A stretch of 64,000 nucleotides of DNA from Xanthocytophaga flava (GCA_030068525.1 JASJOS010000022.1:50772-114771); one strand, 5' to 3'. Positions 53,403 through 63,879 are shown, counted from the first letter of the stretch. The notes: a model not told the origin generated them from the letters alone. Translations and numbers: made by a program.

Positions 53403-54224
53403 ATGGACAAAAAAGCAAAGAACATTCTCTTTAAAACGTATTGGAAAAACGGATGGGTAAGTCGGATATACACAGATCCTGACGATTTTGACTATGCCAA
53501 ATCCAAAGGATTAATGTTTGATCCTCTGACTATTTCACATGACCAGTGTCTGGTACAGATACATGGACTACTTTCTGTGATTTCAATGGACAAAGTACTC
53601 AAAGCATTTCTGAGTAGTTTATCAACAAGGCGTCTGGACTGGCGGTCAGGCATTGCCTCTTATTTTATTGCTCAGCAACTACCACCACATATCTATACAA
53701 AGGTTATTTCTGGCCAATCCTATGACAATACAGGCAAAGTAACTCATACAAGTTATACCTGTGGTATCTGCAGAGATCTAAAGTATGGCATAATAGGAAA
53801 CGAATTTTATAAACATATAGATCTCAATGTGCTCAACTTTGAAAGAATCAAGTGGGGAGGTGTGAGACATGGACATCTGGAGTATACTTTTTTCGACTTA
53901 CAACAATTTCAACTGACAGAAATACCCGAACCCACTGCAGAAGATATTACCATCTTCACATCTATTCTGGAGATTATTGAAAGCAGCCAATCTGCTGACT
54001 ATCCAGGTGCTCTGGAAAAAAGGCTAGCACCTGTTATCCCATCCACCAAAGATGAACGAAAAGTTCTCATAGAGATACTGTCGTGTATCGATATTTTAAA
54101 ACCTGCTTCGTATAACAGACCCAGCAGAGGAAGAGGTGACTGGATTTTTGCAGAATCCTGGAGAGGAGAAGACAAGTATGATAAAGCTTCGCTGGAGAAA
54201 TATTTTGGAGGGTATATTGGGTAA
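53403..54224 (+). CDS. Unknown cytoplasmic protein with a CxxC motif
   Basis: 273 aa, no signal peptide. A CGICR motif lies near residue 119 within a Tyr/Lys-rich stretch, and the C-terminus has RPSRGRGDWIFAE. It looks like a DNA- or protein-binding accessory protein but no family is recognised. Probably co-transcribed with the preceding gene. Confidence 0.65.
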   Translation: MDKKAKNILFKTYWKNGWVSRIYTDPDDFDYAKSKGLMFDPLTISHDQCLVQIHGLLSVISMDKVLKAFLSSLSTRRLDWRSGIASYFIAQQLPPHIYTKVISGQSYDNTGKVTHTSYTCGICRDLKYGIIGNEFYKHIDLNVLNFERIKWGGVRHGHLEYTFFDLQQFQLTEIPEPTAEDITIFTSILEIIESSQSADYPGALEKRLAPVIPSTKDERKVLIEILSCIDILKPASYNRPSRGRGDWIFAESWRGEDKYDKASLEKYFGGYIG

Positions 54225-54616
54225 AATTAAAATACTAAATCCCATAGTGTTTCATAACTTGTCATGTTTAAAGTTAAAAGGTTTGAATAGATGTTTGGGT
54301 GCGGTTAACTTAAAGAAAAATACTCATAAAACACTTGTCCTTCCAGGATTCTTATCCTCTGCCCTCCTGAAAGTAACTCGTAGCAAGACCAACGACCTTT
54401 CCTTTAGGAGTATTTTTTTCTCTCATAAAGAAAAGGTGGCTCTATTTGTCACAAGTTTCTTTCAGAAGGACAGAAATGGGAGAGATTTTTTCAAAAGGAC
54501 AAAGAGAGATCTTTTCAGGATAACAAGAAAGGAAGAAGGTCTCTTATGTTGACAACCTTGCATGTCCATTCGGAACAACATCGTTCTAATCAACCCAATT
54601 CCTTCTTATAGAGACT
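54225..54616. other. Intergenic region, 392 bp
   Basis: Lies between convergent genes. No hairpin terminator or ORF with convincing codon use was found; an in-frame reading of 138 codons is interrupted by unlikely composition. Confidence 0.4.
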
Positions 54617-55822
54617 CTAATGCCTCTTGAAAGAAAAAATAGCTTCATCTGAATTCTTCTTTCCCATGTACAAATCCCGGATTATTTCTGCAGCAATCAA
54701 ACTAAATGTAATACCATTGCCACCAAATCCCAAGGCAAAATAGGTTAGTGGGCGTTCGGGGCTTTGGCCTATGTAAGGCAATCCGTCTTTGGTTTCAGTA
54801 AAAGTACCTGCCCACTGGTAATCAATCTGATAACGTATAGAAGGAAACTTCTTTTCAAATGCTCTTTTTAACGCTTCACTTTTACGAGGAATTAAAGCAT
54901 CCCTACGTTTCGGATTGTAAAAAGGCTCATCCCGTCCGCCAACCAGAATTCGTTTGTCTACTGTAGTTCGCATATACAGGTAAGGACGAGCTGTCTCCCA
55001 GATCAGGCAGTTTCCATACCAAATTGCTTCATCAGGCATGGGCTCACTGATGATAGCAAAGGTAGAATTTAGATTTTCAACAGGTTGTTTCAGATACTTC
55101 TGTGACTCATAGCCTGCTGCTATCACTAATCGTTTTGCTTCAATGGTGCAATCTTCCGTAGTCGTTATCCGTACATGATTGGATGCATAGTGTATATCCT
55201 TTACCTCTGTTTTATCATACACTTTGCCTCCCATAGCAACAATCTTCTTTAAAAGAGCATGCGTAAGGCGATAGGCATCTATCTCTGCTGCTTTATCGGA
55301 AAGTAGACCAGCAGGTGCCGAAAAATGAAATTTGTCAGTAATCTCATCTTTATCAAGCCAGCCAAGTGCAATGCCATATTTTCGACGAAGTTCATACTCG
55401 TCTTTTAATGCAGCTACATGTCGTGTACTGGAAGCATAATAAAAACTTTTCCGGTTACGAAAAGTTTTGCCTTCACCCACTGTGTTGGCAATATTTCCTA
55501 CTTTATCAATAGCATCCAGACACAGCTGATAGCTTCGTACGGCATGTTTCTCTCCAACCATGGGGATCAACTGATACAAAGGTGTGTCGATTTCATACTG
55601 CAACAAAGCTGTACTGGCGCATGTACTCCCCATTCCTACATGTCGACGATCTACTAAAGTGACCTCCACTCCAGCCTGAGCCAGATGATATCCTACCAAA
55701 GCTCCTGTAATTCCTGCCCCTATAATAAGTACTTCAGTTTTGCTATTGTGTTTCAGACTGTTGTAAGACTGTATAAATCCATCTTTTATAAGCCAAAAAG
55801 GTGTTTCGCTGCGTAAATCCAT
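54617..55822 (-). CDS. FAD-dependent amine/amino-acid oxidase (DAO family)
   Basis: 401 aa. N-terminal FAD fold (EVLIIGAGITGALVGYHLA at about 29-47), the family RRHVGMGSTCASTALLQYE and C-terminal GLPYIGQSPERP and GFGGNGITFS motifs. These flavoenzymes oxidise secondary amines or D-amino acids. No substrate can be inferred from neighbours. It starts 76 bp from the divergent DUF3891 gene. Confidence 0.88.
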   Translation of the reverse strand: MDLRSETPFWLIKDGFIQSYNSLKHNSKTEVLIIGAGITGALVGYHLAQAGVEVTLVDRRHVGMGSTCASTALLQYEIDTPLYQLIPMVGEKHAVRSYQLCLDAIDKVGNIANTVGEGKTFRNRKSFYYASSTRHVAALKDEYELRRKYGIALGWLDKDEITDKFHFSAPAGLLSDKAAEIDAYRLTHALLKKIVAMGGKVYDKTEVKDIHYASNHVRITTTEDCTIEAKRLVIAAGYESQKYLKQPVENLNSTFAIISEPMPDEAIWYGNCLIWETARPYLYMRTTVDKRILVGGRDEPFYNPKRRDALIPRKSEALKRAFEKKFPSIRYQIDYQWAGTFTETKDGLPYIGQSPERPLTYFALGFGGNGITFSLIAAEIIRDLYMGKKNSDEAIFSFKRH

Positions 55823-55897
55823 ATAGAGTTAAGAGGTACAATTATTTTCTCTTAACTAGTATTTATCCTTTACTGTTTGCAAAAGTTAAAATCTTTT

Positions 55898-56623
55898 ATG
55901 TTAGTAAGTTCTATAGAAAATGGCTGGAAGATAATTTATCAGCGAGCACATGGCCTTCTGGCAGCTCAAATCGCATCTCATTGGAAATTCTCAGAACCAC
56001 CACTTTACTGGACCGAAACACTCGTTGCGATTGCAGAGCATGACGATGGACTGGCTGAATCATTTACCAGTGAGAACCTAACAGAGGCTGGTGCACCCAA
56101 GCATTTTCAGTTGATGGAATTTAGTGTGGAGCAGTACCAAAATGTTATGGAGATTTCAGCATCCAAGAGCCGCTGGAATGCCTTGTTAACGTCTATGCAC
56201 CTGGAATTTCTGTATGCATCCAAACGCCATACCAATCCACAGTTGGATCAGTTCCTACGACAACAGGAAACTCTTCGAAAACAACTCGTAAAAGAACTGA
56301 ATATTGCCAAACAGACTGCCAACAAAAGTTACCGTCTGCTGGAATGGAGTGACGCATTGTCTTTACTTCTATGTATGAGTCAGATTCAACCAGAACAACG
56401 TCGGATCGAAATCAGTACAGGGCCTGATGGGACACATCATCAGCTCTGGCAGGATACAAAAGGGATGTTGCATGTCGATCCCTGGCCCTTTGCCGACCAT
56501 TCGTTTACTATAGAAGTAGAGTATCGCATCCTTACTCAACTTTCTTTTCCTTCTCTTTCTGCCTTTACAACCGCTCTGCAAAAAGCAAAAGTAGAAGTAG
56601 ATACCTGGACATTCAGTCGATAA
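55898..56623 (+). CDS. DUF3891 family protein
   Basis: About 241 aa from ATG 55898 (MLVSSIENGWKIIYQRAHGLLAAQ), the family start; an upstream ATG at 55877 adds seven residues. Conserved ETLVAIAEHDDG with paired acidic and His residues suggests an HD-like helical bundle that could bind metal. Function unknown. Divergent from the DAO-family oxidase. Confidence 0.85.
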   Translation: MLVSSIENGWKIIYQRAHGLLAAQIASHWKFSEPPLYWTETLVAIAEHDDGLAESFTSENLTEAGAPKHFQLMEFSVEQYQNVMEISASKSRWNALLTSMHLEFLYASKRHTNPQLDQFLRQQETLRKQLVKELNIAKQTANKSYRLLEWSDALSLLLCMSQIQPEQRRIEISTGPDGTHHQLWQDTKGMLHVDPWPFADHSFTIEVEYRILTQLSFPSLSAFTTALQKAKVEVDTWTFSR

Positions 56624-56897
56624 TTCTACAAACTACATACTTTCTTGAACAGTAAGATCTGATTGTAGCACTCAACCCGTCGATTGGCTACTCTGCTATA
56701 AGGAAGAAAATAGGTAACATCTATTTCCAGATGAAAAAAAATCATAAAACATGGTTACCTTTTACTTAGATTACCATAAACATTTAAAAGCACAACAATT
56801 TGGTAAACTTTTGACTTACAGAATTTTACCAAACATATTATGCAAAAACATTACTGTAAATTCATCTAAACTTTATCCACTTATTATCTTTAAAAAA

Positions 56898-57254
56898 ATG
56901 GAAGAACAACCAGGTCACCAAATCGTTCCCGTTACTGACGATGGTAAAACTATTGCGATCATAAGCTACTTAACTCTTGTTGGATTCATCATTGCATTGA
57001 TTATGCACAGTAGTAATAAGACATCACTAGGAGCCTTTCACTTACGGCAGGTATTACTATTAATAATTATAGGTATTGCAGTTAGCTTTATTGCTTGGAT
57101 ACCCATATTAGGGCAGCTCGTTTGGCTTGTTACCTGGCTTGGCTTATTTGTTTTCTGGATCCTTGGATTGATTTCAGCTATTAATGGCGAAGAAAAACCG
57201 ATGCCTTTAATTGGAGTAAAAGCTCAAGAAATGTTTGCCACCGTATTTAAATAA
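56898..57254 (+). CDS. Small DUF4870-like membrane protein
   Basis: 118 aa from ATG 56898; an ATG 147 nt upstream would add 49 residues of unlikely composition. Three hydrophobic helices with a central GAFHLRQ, as in DUF4870/Tic20-like small proteins. Function unknown. Confidence 0.7.
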   Translation: MEEQPGHQIVPVTDDGKTIAIISYLTLVGFIIALIMHSSNKTSLGAFHLRQVLLLIIIGIAVSFIAWIPILGQLVWLVTWLGLFVFWILGLISAINGEEKPMPLIGVKAQEMFATVFK

Positions 57255-57287
57255 TTTGAATAACAGTTAGCGAAACCAATTACATAC

Positions 57288-57322
57288 AATAAACCCAGCC
57301 TGTTTGGCTGGGTTTATTTTTT
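57288..57322 (+). terminator. Intrinsic terminator, bidirectional
   Basis: Perfect 13-bp stem (57288-57300 with 57306-57318, 5-nt loop) followed by T-rich sequence. It lies between the small membrane protein gene (+) and the response regulator (-). The stem core GGGTTTA resembles the lepA terminator. Confidence 0.88.
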
Positions 57323-57347
57323 ATAGGGTGTCCATCTTATCCTAGTA

Positions 57348-57989
57348 CTATGATAAATATCCATACTGTACAGCCACTTTAATGAGACTGGCCACATTGT
57401 GTACATTTAGCTTTGCCAGCAAATTGCTCCGATGTGTCTCCACTGTCTTTTCGCTGATAAATAATTGCTTTGCGATATCTTTGGTAGTTAATCCTTTGGC
57501 AATTAAATCCAATACCTCCTTTTCTCTTCTTGAGAAACGCACATTATAAATATTTCCTTCCTGTTGCTTCTGTCGGTTCATCCCTTTCAGCACAATCTCC
57601 ATTACCTCTGCACTCTGATATGTATTCCCCCCAAAGATGGTACGTATAGCCTTAAGTAACTCTTCCCTTCCAGTATTCTTTAATAAATATCCCGAGGCTC
57701 CGTTCTTGAACATTTTACGAATAAAGCTTTCCTCACTATACATGGAGATTGACAGCACCTTTGTTTTCGGAAACTCCTCTACAATATGCTTACAAATATC
57801 CAATCCACTCTCCTTACCCATATTGATGTCCAGCAACACTATATCTATAGAGCTTTCCTGTAAGGCACTCCATACCTGAGCCCCATCCTGGCAAGACCCA
57901 ACCACCTCAATATCAGGCTCCTGAGAAAGAAAGGAGGCAATCCCCTCAGTGAACATCTTGTGGTCGTCGGCTAATAAAACCTTTATCAT
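57348..57989 (-). CDS. LuxR/NarL-type response regulator
   Basis: 213 aa from ATG 57989 (MIKVLLADDHKMF); an ATG at 58025 would add 12 residues in front of the receiver. Acidic pocket DD at 8-9, phospho-acceptor D54, Lys in GYLLKN. C-terminal LuxR helix-turn-helix (FSRREKEVLDLIAKGLTTKDIA). It is divergent from, and 82 bp from, a TPR histidine kinase, its likely partner. Confidence 0.92.
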   Translation of the reverse strand: MIKVLLADDHKMFTEGIASFLSQEPDIEVVGSCQDGAQVWSALQESSIDIVLLDINMGKESGLDICKHIVEEFPKTKVLSISMYSEESFIRKMFKNGASGYLLKNTGREELLKAIRTIFGGNTYQSAEVMEIVLKGMNRQKQQEGNIYNVRFSRREKEVLDLIAKGLTTKDIAKQLFISEKTVETHRSNLLAKLNVHNVASLIKVAVQYGYLS

Positions 57990-58071
57990 GCGAAAATCCT
58001 GGAAAACAGTGTAGAAAGCTGGCAAAAATATAATATTTTCACCAAAAAATTTAATCTTTTATTTTCACTTT

Positions 58072-59805
58072 ATGAGGAGGATCGTTCTGCTTATAGGTAT
58101 AAGTTGTGGAATTTTCCTGTACTGTTTAGCTATTGCACAAACTCCCTATCCTGACCCTGAAAAGAATTACAATCAGGAAGAACTCATCCGATGGCTTCGT
58201 GACTTTCAGCAACAAAAAGATACACTTGGAATAGCATTCTGTTATCTGGCCTATGCCAAGAATCAGGAAAAGTGGAATGATCCTGAAGAGTCACCTGTTT
58301 ATAGCTACAACAATAGTATGGAAATGTTTCGTCTCAAAGGCGACTCGTCGAATTATTATGAGGCGATGGGAGGTTTGGGTATTTACTTTATGGACAGACC
58401 TTTATTCCGTCAGTTTGCCAAGGAATATATAACTCAGTCAGTAGCCTACTTCAAACGAAGCAATATTCCACAGAAAGAAATCGGGCATCTAATCAATTTA
58501 GCCAATGTACATGTACGGGAAGGTCTCATTCCTGAAGCCACCCAAATGCTGCAAAGAGCGGATCAATTAAACAACAAGTTAAGAATCCCACTATTTCAGG
58601 GAAGAACGGATGCGGCGTGGGCTGATTTATATGGTCACATTTTTAATAATGCCAAGGCCCTTGCCTATGCAGATAAAAGTCTCCAGATAGCCCGGCAAGC
58701 ACATATTGAATGGCTGGAAGCCCTGTCTCTCTATTACAAAGGTCGTTCCTATAAAGATATGGGTCAGTTTACTGAAGCCATCCCTACCCTTATGGAAAGT
58801 CTGAAAATAACCGAATCCAATATTACACTACTTCAACTACGCAGAGAAGTATACCGAAGTCTGGGGTATGCTTACATGGATCTGAAAGACTATGAGAAAA
58901 GCACTCAGTACATGCTTAGAATGCAGGAAACAGCTGATTATGCCTATAATTCCAAAATAGAACGAGATATTAATTCGTTTAAAGACTATTTGCTTATTGG
59001 CCGTCAGAAAGAACAGCTGGCGAAGGCAGCTCTTGAAAAAAAGCTTACTCAATCAGAATTGGACCGTCTGCAATCCCGGCAGCAATTTTATATCATCATT
59101 GTTGTATTGGCGGTATGTCTGACTGGAGCATCCATATACATTGCAGCCAACCAGGTTCACTTAAATCAGTTACGGGATGAGAAAGTCAAGAAGAACCTTC
59201 AAATAGAAACTCTTAGTGCATTGATACAAGGTCAGGAAAGCGAACGTTCCCGCATTTCGCAGGAGTTACATGATGGAGTGGGTACGCTTCTCTCCCGTAT
59301 AAAGATGTGTATAGAACATCCCAATATGTCAAGAGAAAAGGTCGTTCAGATGATTGACGATGCCTGTGGAGAAGTACGTTCCATCTCTGGCAACCTTCAA
59401 CCCAATACTTTGGAAAAGTTCGGTTTGATACGCGCGGTGGAAGATTTGATTATCAAACAAAAAGAAGAATCTCCACAGATTATCTTCCAGCATTTTGGTA
59501 ATCCTACTCCTATCACACCCGACAAAAATCTAATGATTTATCGAATCGTTCAGGAACTACTCACCAATGCACTCAAACATGCTGAAGCCTCTGAAATACT
59601 ATTAGAGATTGTATATCAGAAGGAAGATATACTGTGCCTCACAATAGAAGATGATGGTGTAGGATTTGATGAAAAAACTGTATCACCCGAAAGAAGTGGC
59701 TGGAGGAATATTCGGTCCCGAATAGAATACCTACAGGGTATGCTATGGCTTAATTCCGCTCCAGCCGTAGGTACATCTGTCACTATTCATATTCCTCTAG
59801 CATAA
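58072..59805 (+). CDS. TPR-containing sensor histidine kinase
   Basis: 577 aa. Signal peptide (about 1-23), TPR repeats in the periplasm (about 80-310), a membrane helix (about 340-362), coiled linker, HisKA_3 phosphoacceptor helix (ESERSRISQELHDGVG), and a HATPase domain with ELLTNALKHAEA and DDGVGFDE. This Bacteroidota-type design senses through the TPR region. Divergent partner is the LuxR regulator. Its last nine nt overlap the convergent esterase gene. Confidence 0.93.
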   Translation: MRRIVLLIGISCGIFLYCLAIAQTPYPDPEKNYNQEELIRWLRDFQQQKDTLGIAFCYLAYAKNQEKWNDPEESPVYSYNNSMEMFRLKGDSSNYYEAMGGLGIYFMDRPLFRQFAKEYITQSVAYFKRSNIPQKEIGHLINLANVHVREGLIPEATQMLQRADQLNNKLRIPLFQGRTDAAWADLYGHIFNNAKALAYADKSLQIARQAHIEWLEALSLYYKGRSYKDMGQFTEAIPTLMESLKITESNITLLQLRREVYRSLGYAYMDLKDYEKSTQYMLRMQETADYAYNSKIERDINSFKDYLLIGRQKEQLAKAALEKKLTQSELDRLQSRQQFYIIIVVLAVCLTGASIYIAANQVHLNQLRDEKVKKNLQIETLSALIQGQESERSRISQELHDGVGTLLSRIKMCIEHPNMSREKVVQMIDDACGEVRSISGNLQPNTLEKFGLIRAVEDLIIKQKEESPQIIFQHFGNPTPITPDKNLMIYRIVQELLTNALKHAEASEILLEIVYQKEDILCLTIEDDGVGFDEKTVSPERSGWRNIRSRIEYLQGMLWLNSAPAVGTSVTIHIPLA

Positions 59806-60540
59806 AAGCGCCTGCAGATATACACCTATCATCTGACGCCAGTAATGGGGTTTATGTGCACGTCCCTGCCATTCATAATAGGAATGACAAATCCGTTTTT
59901 GCCATAGCAACTGACTGAATGCTCGATTATTTTCGAGAAAAGGGTCTTCATTGCCACAGGTCAATACAATCTCCATCTGTCGCAGATGTTCCAGCCAATA
60001 CTCATCCTGCAGATTATAAAGAAAGTGACTGGGCGTATTAAAATAGATCTCCTCATCATAGTAATCGCCAAATAAACTGCTAAACTCTGCTACAGGTACA
60101 GACAAGTCATATCGTCCACTAAAGGCAATCACTTTGTCAAAAAGTTGCGGATGCCGGAAGGCAATATTAACCGCATGAAAAGCACCTAAGCTACATCCAT
60201 GTGAGATCAATGAAGAATTGGGATTCTTTTTCTCAGAAAAAGGCAGTACCTCTTTTAGCACATACTGCTCATATGCCAGGTGTCGGCGAATCCGATGTGG
60301 AGGATCGGCCCAGAAGTTATACAAACTTTCTCCATCAATGCTATCCACACAAAATAACTGTAACTCTCCATTGCACAGATGTGGCTTCAGTACTTCACTC
60401 AAACCCCAGTCTTCATAATCATAGAATCGCCCCATGCGTGCAGGAAATACCAATACGCGTGTTCCGGATGTTCCCAGAACCAATAATTCCATAGTGCGGT
60501 TCAGATGTGGACTAAACCATTGATGGTATTCGCGGTTCAT
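59797..60540 (-). CDS. Esterase of the alpha/beta-hydrolase (Esterase D-like) group
   Basis: 247 aa, no signal peptide. Nucleophile elbow SHGCSLGAFH (Ser in GCSLG), a following GNEDPF acidic residue and a His in WQGRAHKPHYW complete the triad. Probably cytoplasmic hydrolysis of small esters. Stop overlaps the convergent kinase stop by nine nt. No linked pathway. Confidence 0.85.
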   Translation of the reverse strand: MNREYHQWFSPHLNRTMELLVLGTSGTRVLVFPARMGRFYDYEDWGLSEVLKPHLCNGELQLFCVDSIDGESLYNFWADPPHRIRRHLAYEQYVLKEVLPFSEKKNPNSSLISHGCSLGAFHAVNIAFRHPQLFDKVIAFSGRYDLSVPVAEFSSLFGDYYDEEIYFNTPSHFLYNLQDEYWLEHLRQMEIVLTCGNEDPFLENNRAFSQLLWQKRICHSYYEWQGRAHKPHYWRQMIGVYLQALLC

Positions 60541-60603
60541 TTTTTCGGATAAATTAACATCCGAATATAACTAATTGTATATTAACGCATTATTAATGAA
60601 TCA

Positions 60604-61197
60604 TTAAAAAATAATATGTAAATTTTGGCCAATAACTTCCTGCCATACCTGATAGCCTTTCACACTCAGATGTAATCCATCCTCCTGAAAAAGTTCTTTC
60701 CGGGGATATCCATTGGCATCCAGCATAGGCGTAAATACATCAATGTAATGCCATCGGGAACGGGAATGAATTTCTTTTTCTATAATCTGATTGGTATAGC
60801 GAATACGATCTATAATATCCCAGCGGGCAATACTGGGTTTGATAGAGAGAAAAGACACATTGGCATCTTTCAGAGAGAGTGAGGCCTTTTCTATCAGTGC
60901 TACTAAAAACAATAGTACTTCTTCCGGATGCCTTCCGTCACCCAGATCATTGTCCCCTGCATAAATGATCAGACTTTGCGGATGATAAGGAACTACCACA
61001 CGTTCAAAATACCAGGCACAGGCGGCAAGAGTAGACCCACCAAAGCCAAGGTTCAGAATATTGTGACCGGGGAAACTGGCAGCAATATCCCCCCACAACC
61101 GTACAGATGAACTGCCATAAAATACAATTTTCTTTTTAAGAGGATCGGGAAACTTTTTCTTTTCAAGCGATTTTACTTCGTCTTCAAACCAGAACAT
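60604..61197 (-). CDS. SGNH/GDSL-type hydrolase
   Basis: 197 aa, no signal peptide. Blocks: YGSSSVRLW (Ser), GFGGST (Gly), AGDNDLGDG (Asn, as GxND), and DGLHLSVKGYQVW (Asp/His). An esterase or carbohydrate deacetylase. Next to an esterase and a GH31 enzyme on the same strand, so it may assist glycan processing; this is inference. Confidence 0.88.
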   Translation of the reverse strand: MFWFEDEVKSLEKKKFPDPLKKKIVFYGSSSVRLWGDIAASFPGHNILNLGFGGSTLAACAWYFERVVVPYHPQSLIIYAGDNDLGDGRHPEEVLLFLVALIEKASLSLKDANVSFLSIKPSIARWDIIDRIRYTNQIIEKEIHSRSRWHYIDVFTPMLDANGYPRKELFQEDGLHLSVKGYQVWQEVIGQNLHIIF

Positions 61198-61293
61198 AAT
61201 TCAATTGAGTATTGATCAGTCAGTAAAGTTACATTATTGCCAAACAATAACTCTACGAAAAAATGGTTTCTCCTGAAAGGGTATGGAAACAAC

Positions 61294-61334
61294 TAAAAAC
61301 CCCAGAGCAATTATCATAGATAACTCCCTGGGGT
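61294..61334 (-). terminator. Terminator of the GH31 gene
   Basis: A 7-bp GC-rich stem (61299-61305 with 61328-61334) with an inner TTATC/GATAA stem, followed on the minus strand by a T-run. 23 nt after the GH31 stop. Confidence 0.85.
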
Positions 61335-61356
61335 ATAGTATGTACTTCTGCTCAGT

Positions 61357-63765
61357 CTATTTAACGGATAACTCTGTATAATATTTTACTTTCCACTTTA
61401 CTTTGCCATTAAGAGGATCTGTATCCAATCCAAAGGCACTGTCTTTCTTAGTCAGGCTTACTGTTTTCACCACATTATCGGCTGGCAAACAAACTATTCC
61501 CTTTGCAGTGTTTCCGTTAGCTGAATACACTACCAGATCCAGATTTGTCCAATCCATCTCAGCGGTAGATTGCGCCAGCTTGATATGTGGTAACACGGCC
61601 CCATCCCGTACCAGCAGAATGATATCCAGTTCTCCCGCCTCAATAGTATGCCAGCCGCCTGCATATACTTTACCTGTCTGGTAATCAATCCACTGACCTT
61701 GTGGCAGATATACATTACGGCTACGCAAACCACTTTCGAATAGTGGTGCTACCAATATATCCGATCCAAACAAATATTCGTTGTCAACCTGCCATGCTCC
61801 CGGATCATTCGGAAATTCAACAAACAAAGCTCGTAATACAGGTAATCCTTTTTCTGTTGCCTGCTTTGCCTGTGCATAGATATATGGCATTAACTTATAT
61901 CGCATTTCCGTTGCCTTACGAAAGTAATCATTAAAGCTTTTACCATATTCCCATGGTTCCTTAGGTGCTTGTCCATGGCAGCGAGTATGAGAAGAGAAGA
62001 GTCCCATTAGCAACCAACGGCGATAGAGTTCTTCCGGTGTTTTGGTGGTGAAACCACCTGCATCATGACTCCAGAATGAAAACCCGGACAACCCCAAGGA
62101 TAGTCCACCTCTCAGTTCGGACTCCATACCCATATCTGTCGATTCAGCATCACCTCCCCAGTGCAACGGAAAACGTTGACTACCAGCCCAGGAACTTCTT
62201 GCCCAGATGATATTTTCATTATTGATCCGTTTGGTAATATCAGCTACAGCCATTTGATAGCGTAAAGGGTACAGGTTATGCTCATAGAAACCAGTACGCC
62301 CATTGGAGTAAACTCCATTCAAAGGAGCCGCTTCACCAAAATCAACTTTGATAGCACTTACACCTTGTTTTAATAACCCTCCTATTTTGTCCTGATACCA
62401 CTGAACAGTAGTTGGATTGGTAAAATCCAGCACTGCATCTTCGTAAGGGATATTGCCTTTGCCATCTTTCACAGCCAGCCCTTTGTCTACAATTTCAGTA
62501 AATAGCTTGTTCTTGGGTACAAAATAAGGCAGTTGCCATAAGCAAGTATGAAAACCTTGTTTCTTCAGGTCCTGAATCATCCCAACAGGATCTTTAAAAC
62601 GGGACGGTGCAAACTGGTAATCACAACGCCAGTCTGTTTCAAACCAGCCTGTGTCAAAATGAATAACATCCGATGGGATTTTATTCTCACGCAATTGTTT
62701 TGCAACCTTACGACCGTCTTCTTCTGAGAAATAGGTAATGCGGCTCATCCACAATCCAAATGACCATAAGGGTGGCATGGCAGCCTTGCCTGTCAGATTG
62801 GTGTACTCATCCAGAATATCTTTGGGTTCTCCCAAAAACACAAACAAGTCCAGCTCATCGTCTCCAATCATCAGTGCATTGTTCGCATTAAAGGTAGCTC
62901 CAAAATCACAGGTAATTGGTGAAGATGTATGCATAAACATACCATACCCACGACTACTCATAAAGAACGGAACAGGCTTGTAAATCTCGTTGGTCTCTAC
63001 CCCATTGACATCATCTGCCCACAATACCACTTTCTGTCCGTACTTATTCAGTTTTGTAAACGACTCTCCACACCCATAAATCTTTTCATCGGGCATCAGC
63101 GAAAATACAGCGGCTATGCTTCGGGAATAATCAGAAGCCCGTCGCACAAAAGAAAAGGGTAAAGTTGGCGTAAAGGAACTTTTCCCGTCTGTTTGATGGC
63201 GTGTTTGTGTCAACAACCGTCCCTGTGCATCCCATACTTCTATTTTCCATGGATTTTCTTTAATCACAATTCGTCCGAAGGCACTTTTGTATTGATGTCC
63301 ACCTGCTATTTTAGCGTATTGCCACGATTTATCCGTCGCGGGTTCTTTTACCAGCATGAGTGAAGCTTCACTTTTATGGTATTGAGGTCCGGATGTGGCA
63401 CGAATCCGAATGGTTTTGGGAGATACAAACTGAATAGAGAATGGAAGTACCGGATCAGCCGCATATTCAATACCTGGAAACTCATTCTGAGGTGCCAGAT
63501 CTAAGCCAGACATCGTATTATCAAAGGCCTGCCGGGTAGTGTATCTGGCCCGCTTCCAGGTTATGGTACCCGATAGGGATGCAGGATCAAAGGTCTTGAG
63601 GTTATCGGCCAGAAAGTATGTATTGGTATAGTCTTTAAAGTCTTTGCTAATATCAACGGGATCATTGAGAATAAAAGGAGCTTGTGCATTGGCTAATGGA
63701 CTAGCCATTAATACAAAAACACCTGCAATAAACCGGAACCGGTTTATTTTCATTAGCTTTTTCAT
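61357..63765 (-). CDS. Glycoside hydrolase family 31 (alpha-xylosidase/alpha-glucosidase type)
   Basis: 802 aa with signal peptide (about 1-28, ending ANAQA). N-terminal beta domain (about 40-290), then the (beta/alpha)8 barrel with the nucleophile Asp in IKVDFGEAAP near 474, and the acid/base region WARSSWAGSQ and WGGDAES near 530-550, then C-terminal beta domains. The KVDFGEA form (rather than WNDMNE) fits alpha-xylosidases such as YicI, acting on xyloglucan-type side chains. Periplasmic or outer-surface. Its upstream region carries an IS element from 63880. Confidence 0.92.
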   Translation of the reverse strand: MKKLMKINRFRFIAGVFVLMASPLANAQAPFILNDPVDISKDFKDYTNTYFLADNLKTFDPASLSGTITWKRARYTTRQAFDNTMSGLDLAPQNEFPGIEYAADPVLPFSIQFVSPKTIRIRATSGPQYHKSEASLMLVKEPATDKSWQYAKIAGGHQYKSAFGRIVIKENPWKIEVWDAQGRLLTQTRHQTDGKSSFTPTLPFSFVRRASDYSRSIAAVFSLMPDEKIYGCGESFTKLNKYGQKVVLWADDVNGVETNEIYKPVPFFMSSRGYGMFMHTSSPITCDFGATFNANNALMIGDDELDLFVFLGEPKDILDEYTNLTGKAAMPPLWSFGLWMSRITYFSEEDGRKVAKQLRENKIPSDVIHFDTGWFETDWRCDYQFAPSRFKDPVGMIQDLKKQGFHTCLWQLPYFVPKNKLFTEIVDKGLAVKDGKGNIPYEDAVLDFTNPTTVQWYQDKIGGLLKQGVSAIKVDFGEAAPLNGVYSNGRTGFYEHNLYPLRYQMAVADITKRINNENIIWARSSWAGSQRFPLHWGGDAESTDMGMESELRGGLSLGLSGFSFWSHDAGGFTTKTPEELYRRWLLMGLFSSHTRCHGQAPKEPWEYGKSFNDYFRKATEMRYKLMPYIYAQAKQATEKGLPVLRALFVEFPNDPGAWQVDNEYLFGSDILVAPLFESGLRSRNVYLPQGQWIDYQTGKVYAGGWHTIEAGELDIILLVRDGAVLPHIKLAQSTAEMDWTNLDLVVYSANGNTAKGIVCLPADNVVKTVSLTKKDSAFGLDTDPLNGKVKWKVKYYTELSVK

Positions 63766-63879
63766 AAATAGATAATAGAATAATAAGTAAGGATTGTATT
63801 TGTATTTTTCTGTTTGTTCTAATGGAACCTCTTTAGAAGATAAAGTTATTGTTGAGAGACAAGCTTATATAGTACTGAG

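Noticed and set aside
54136..54552. 138-codon ORF after the CGICR protein
   Set aside because: It overlaps the end of the real gene in another frame and has a basic, low-complexity product without family features.
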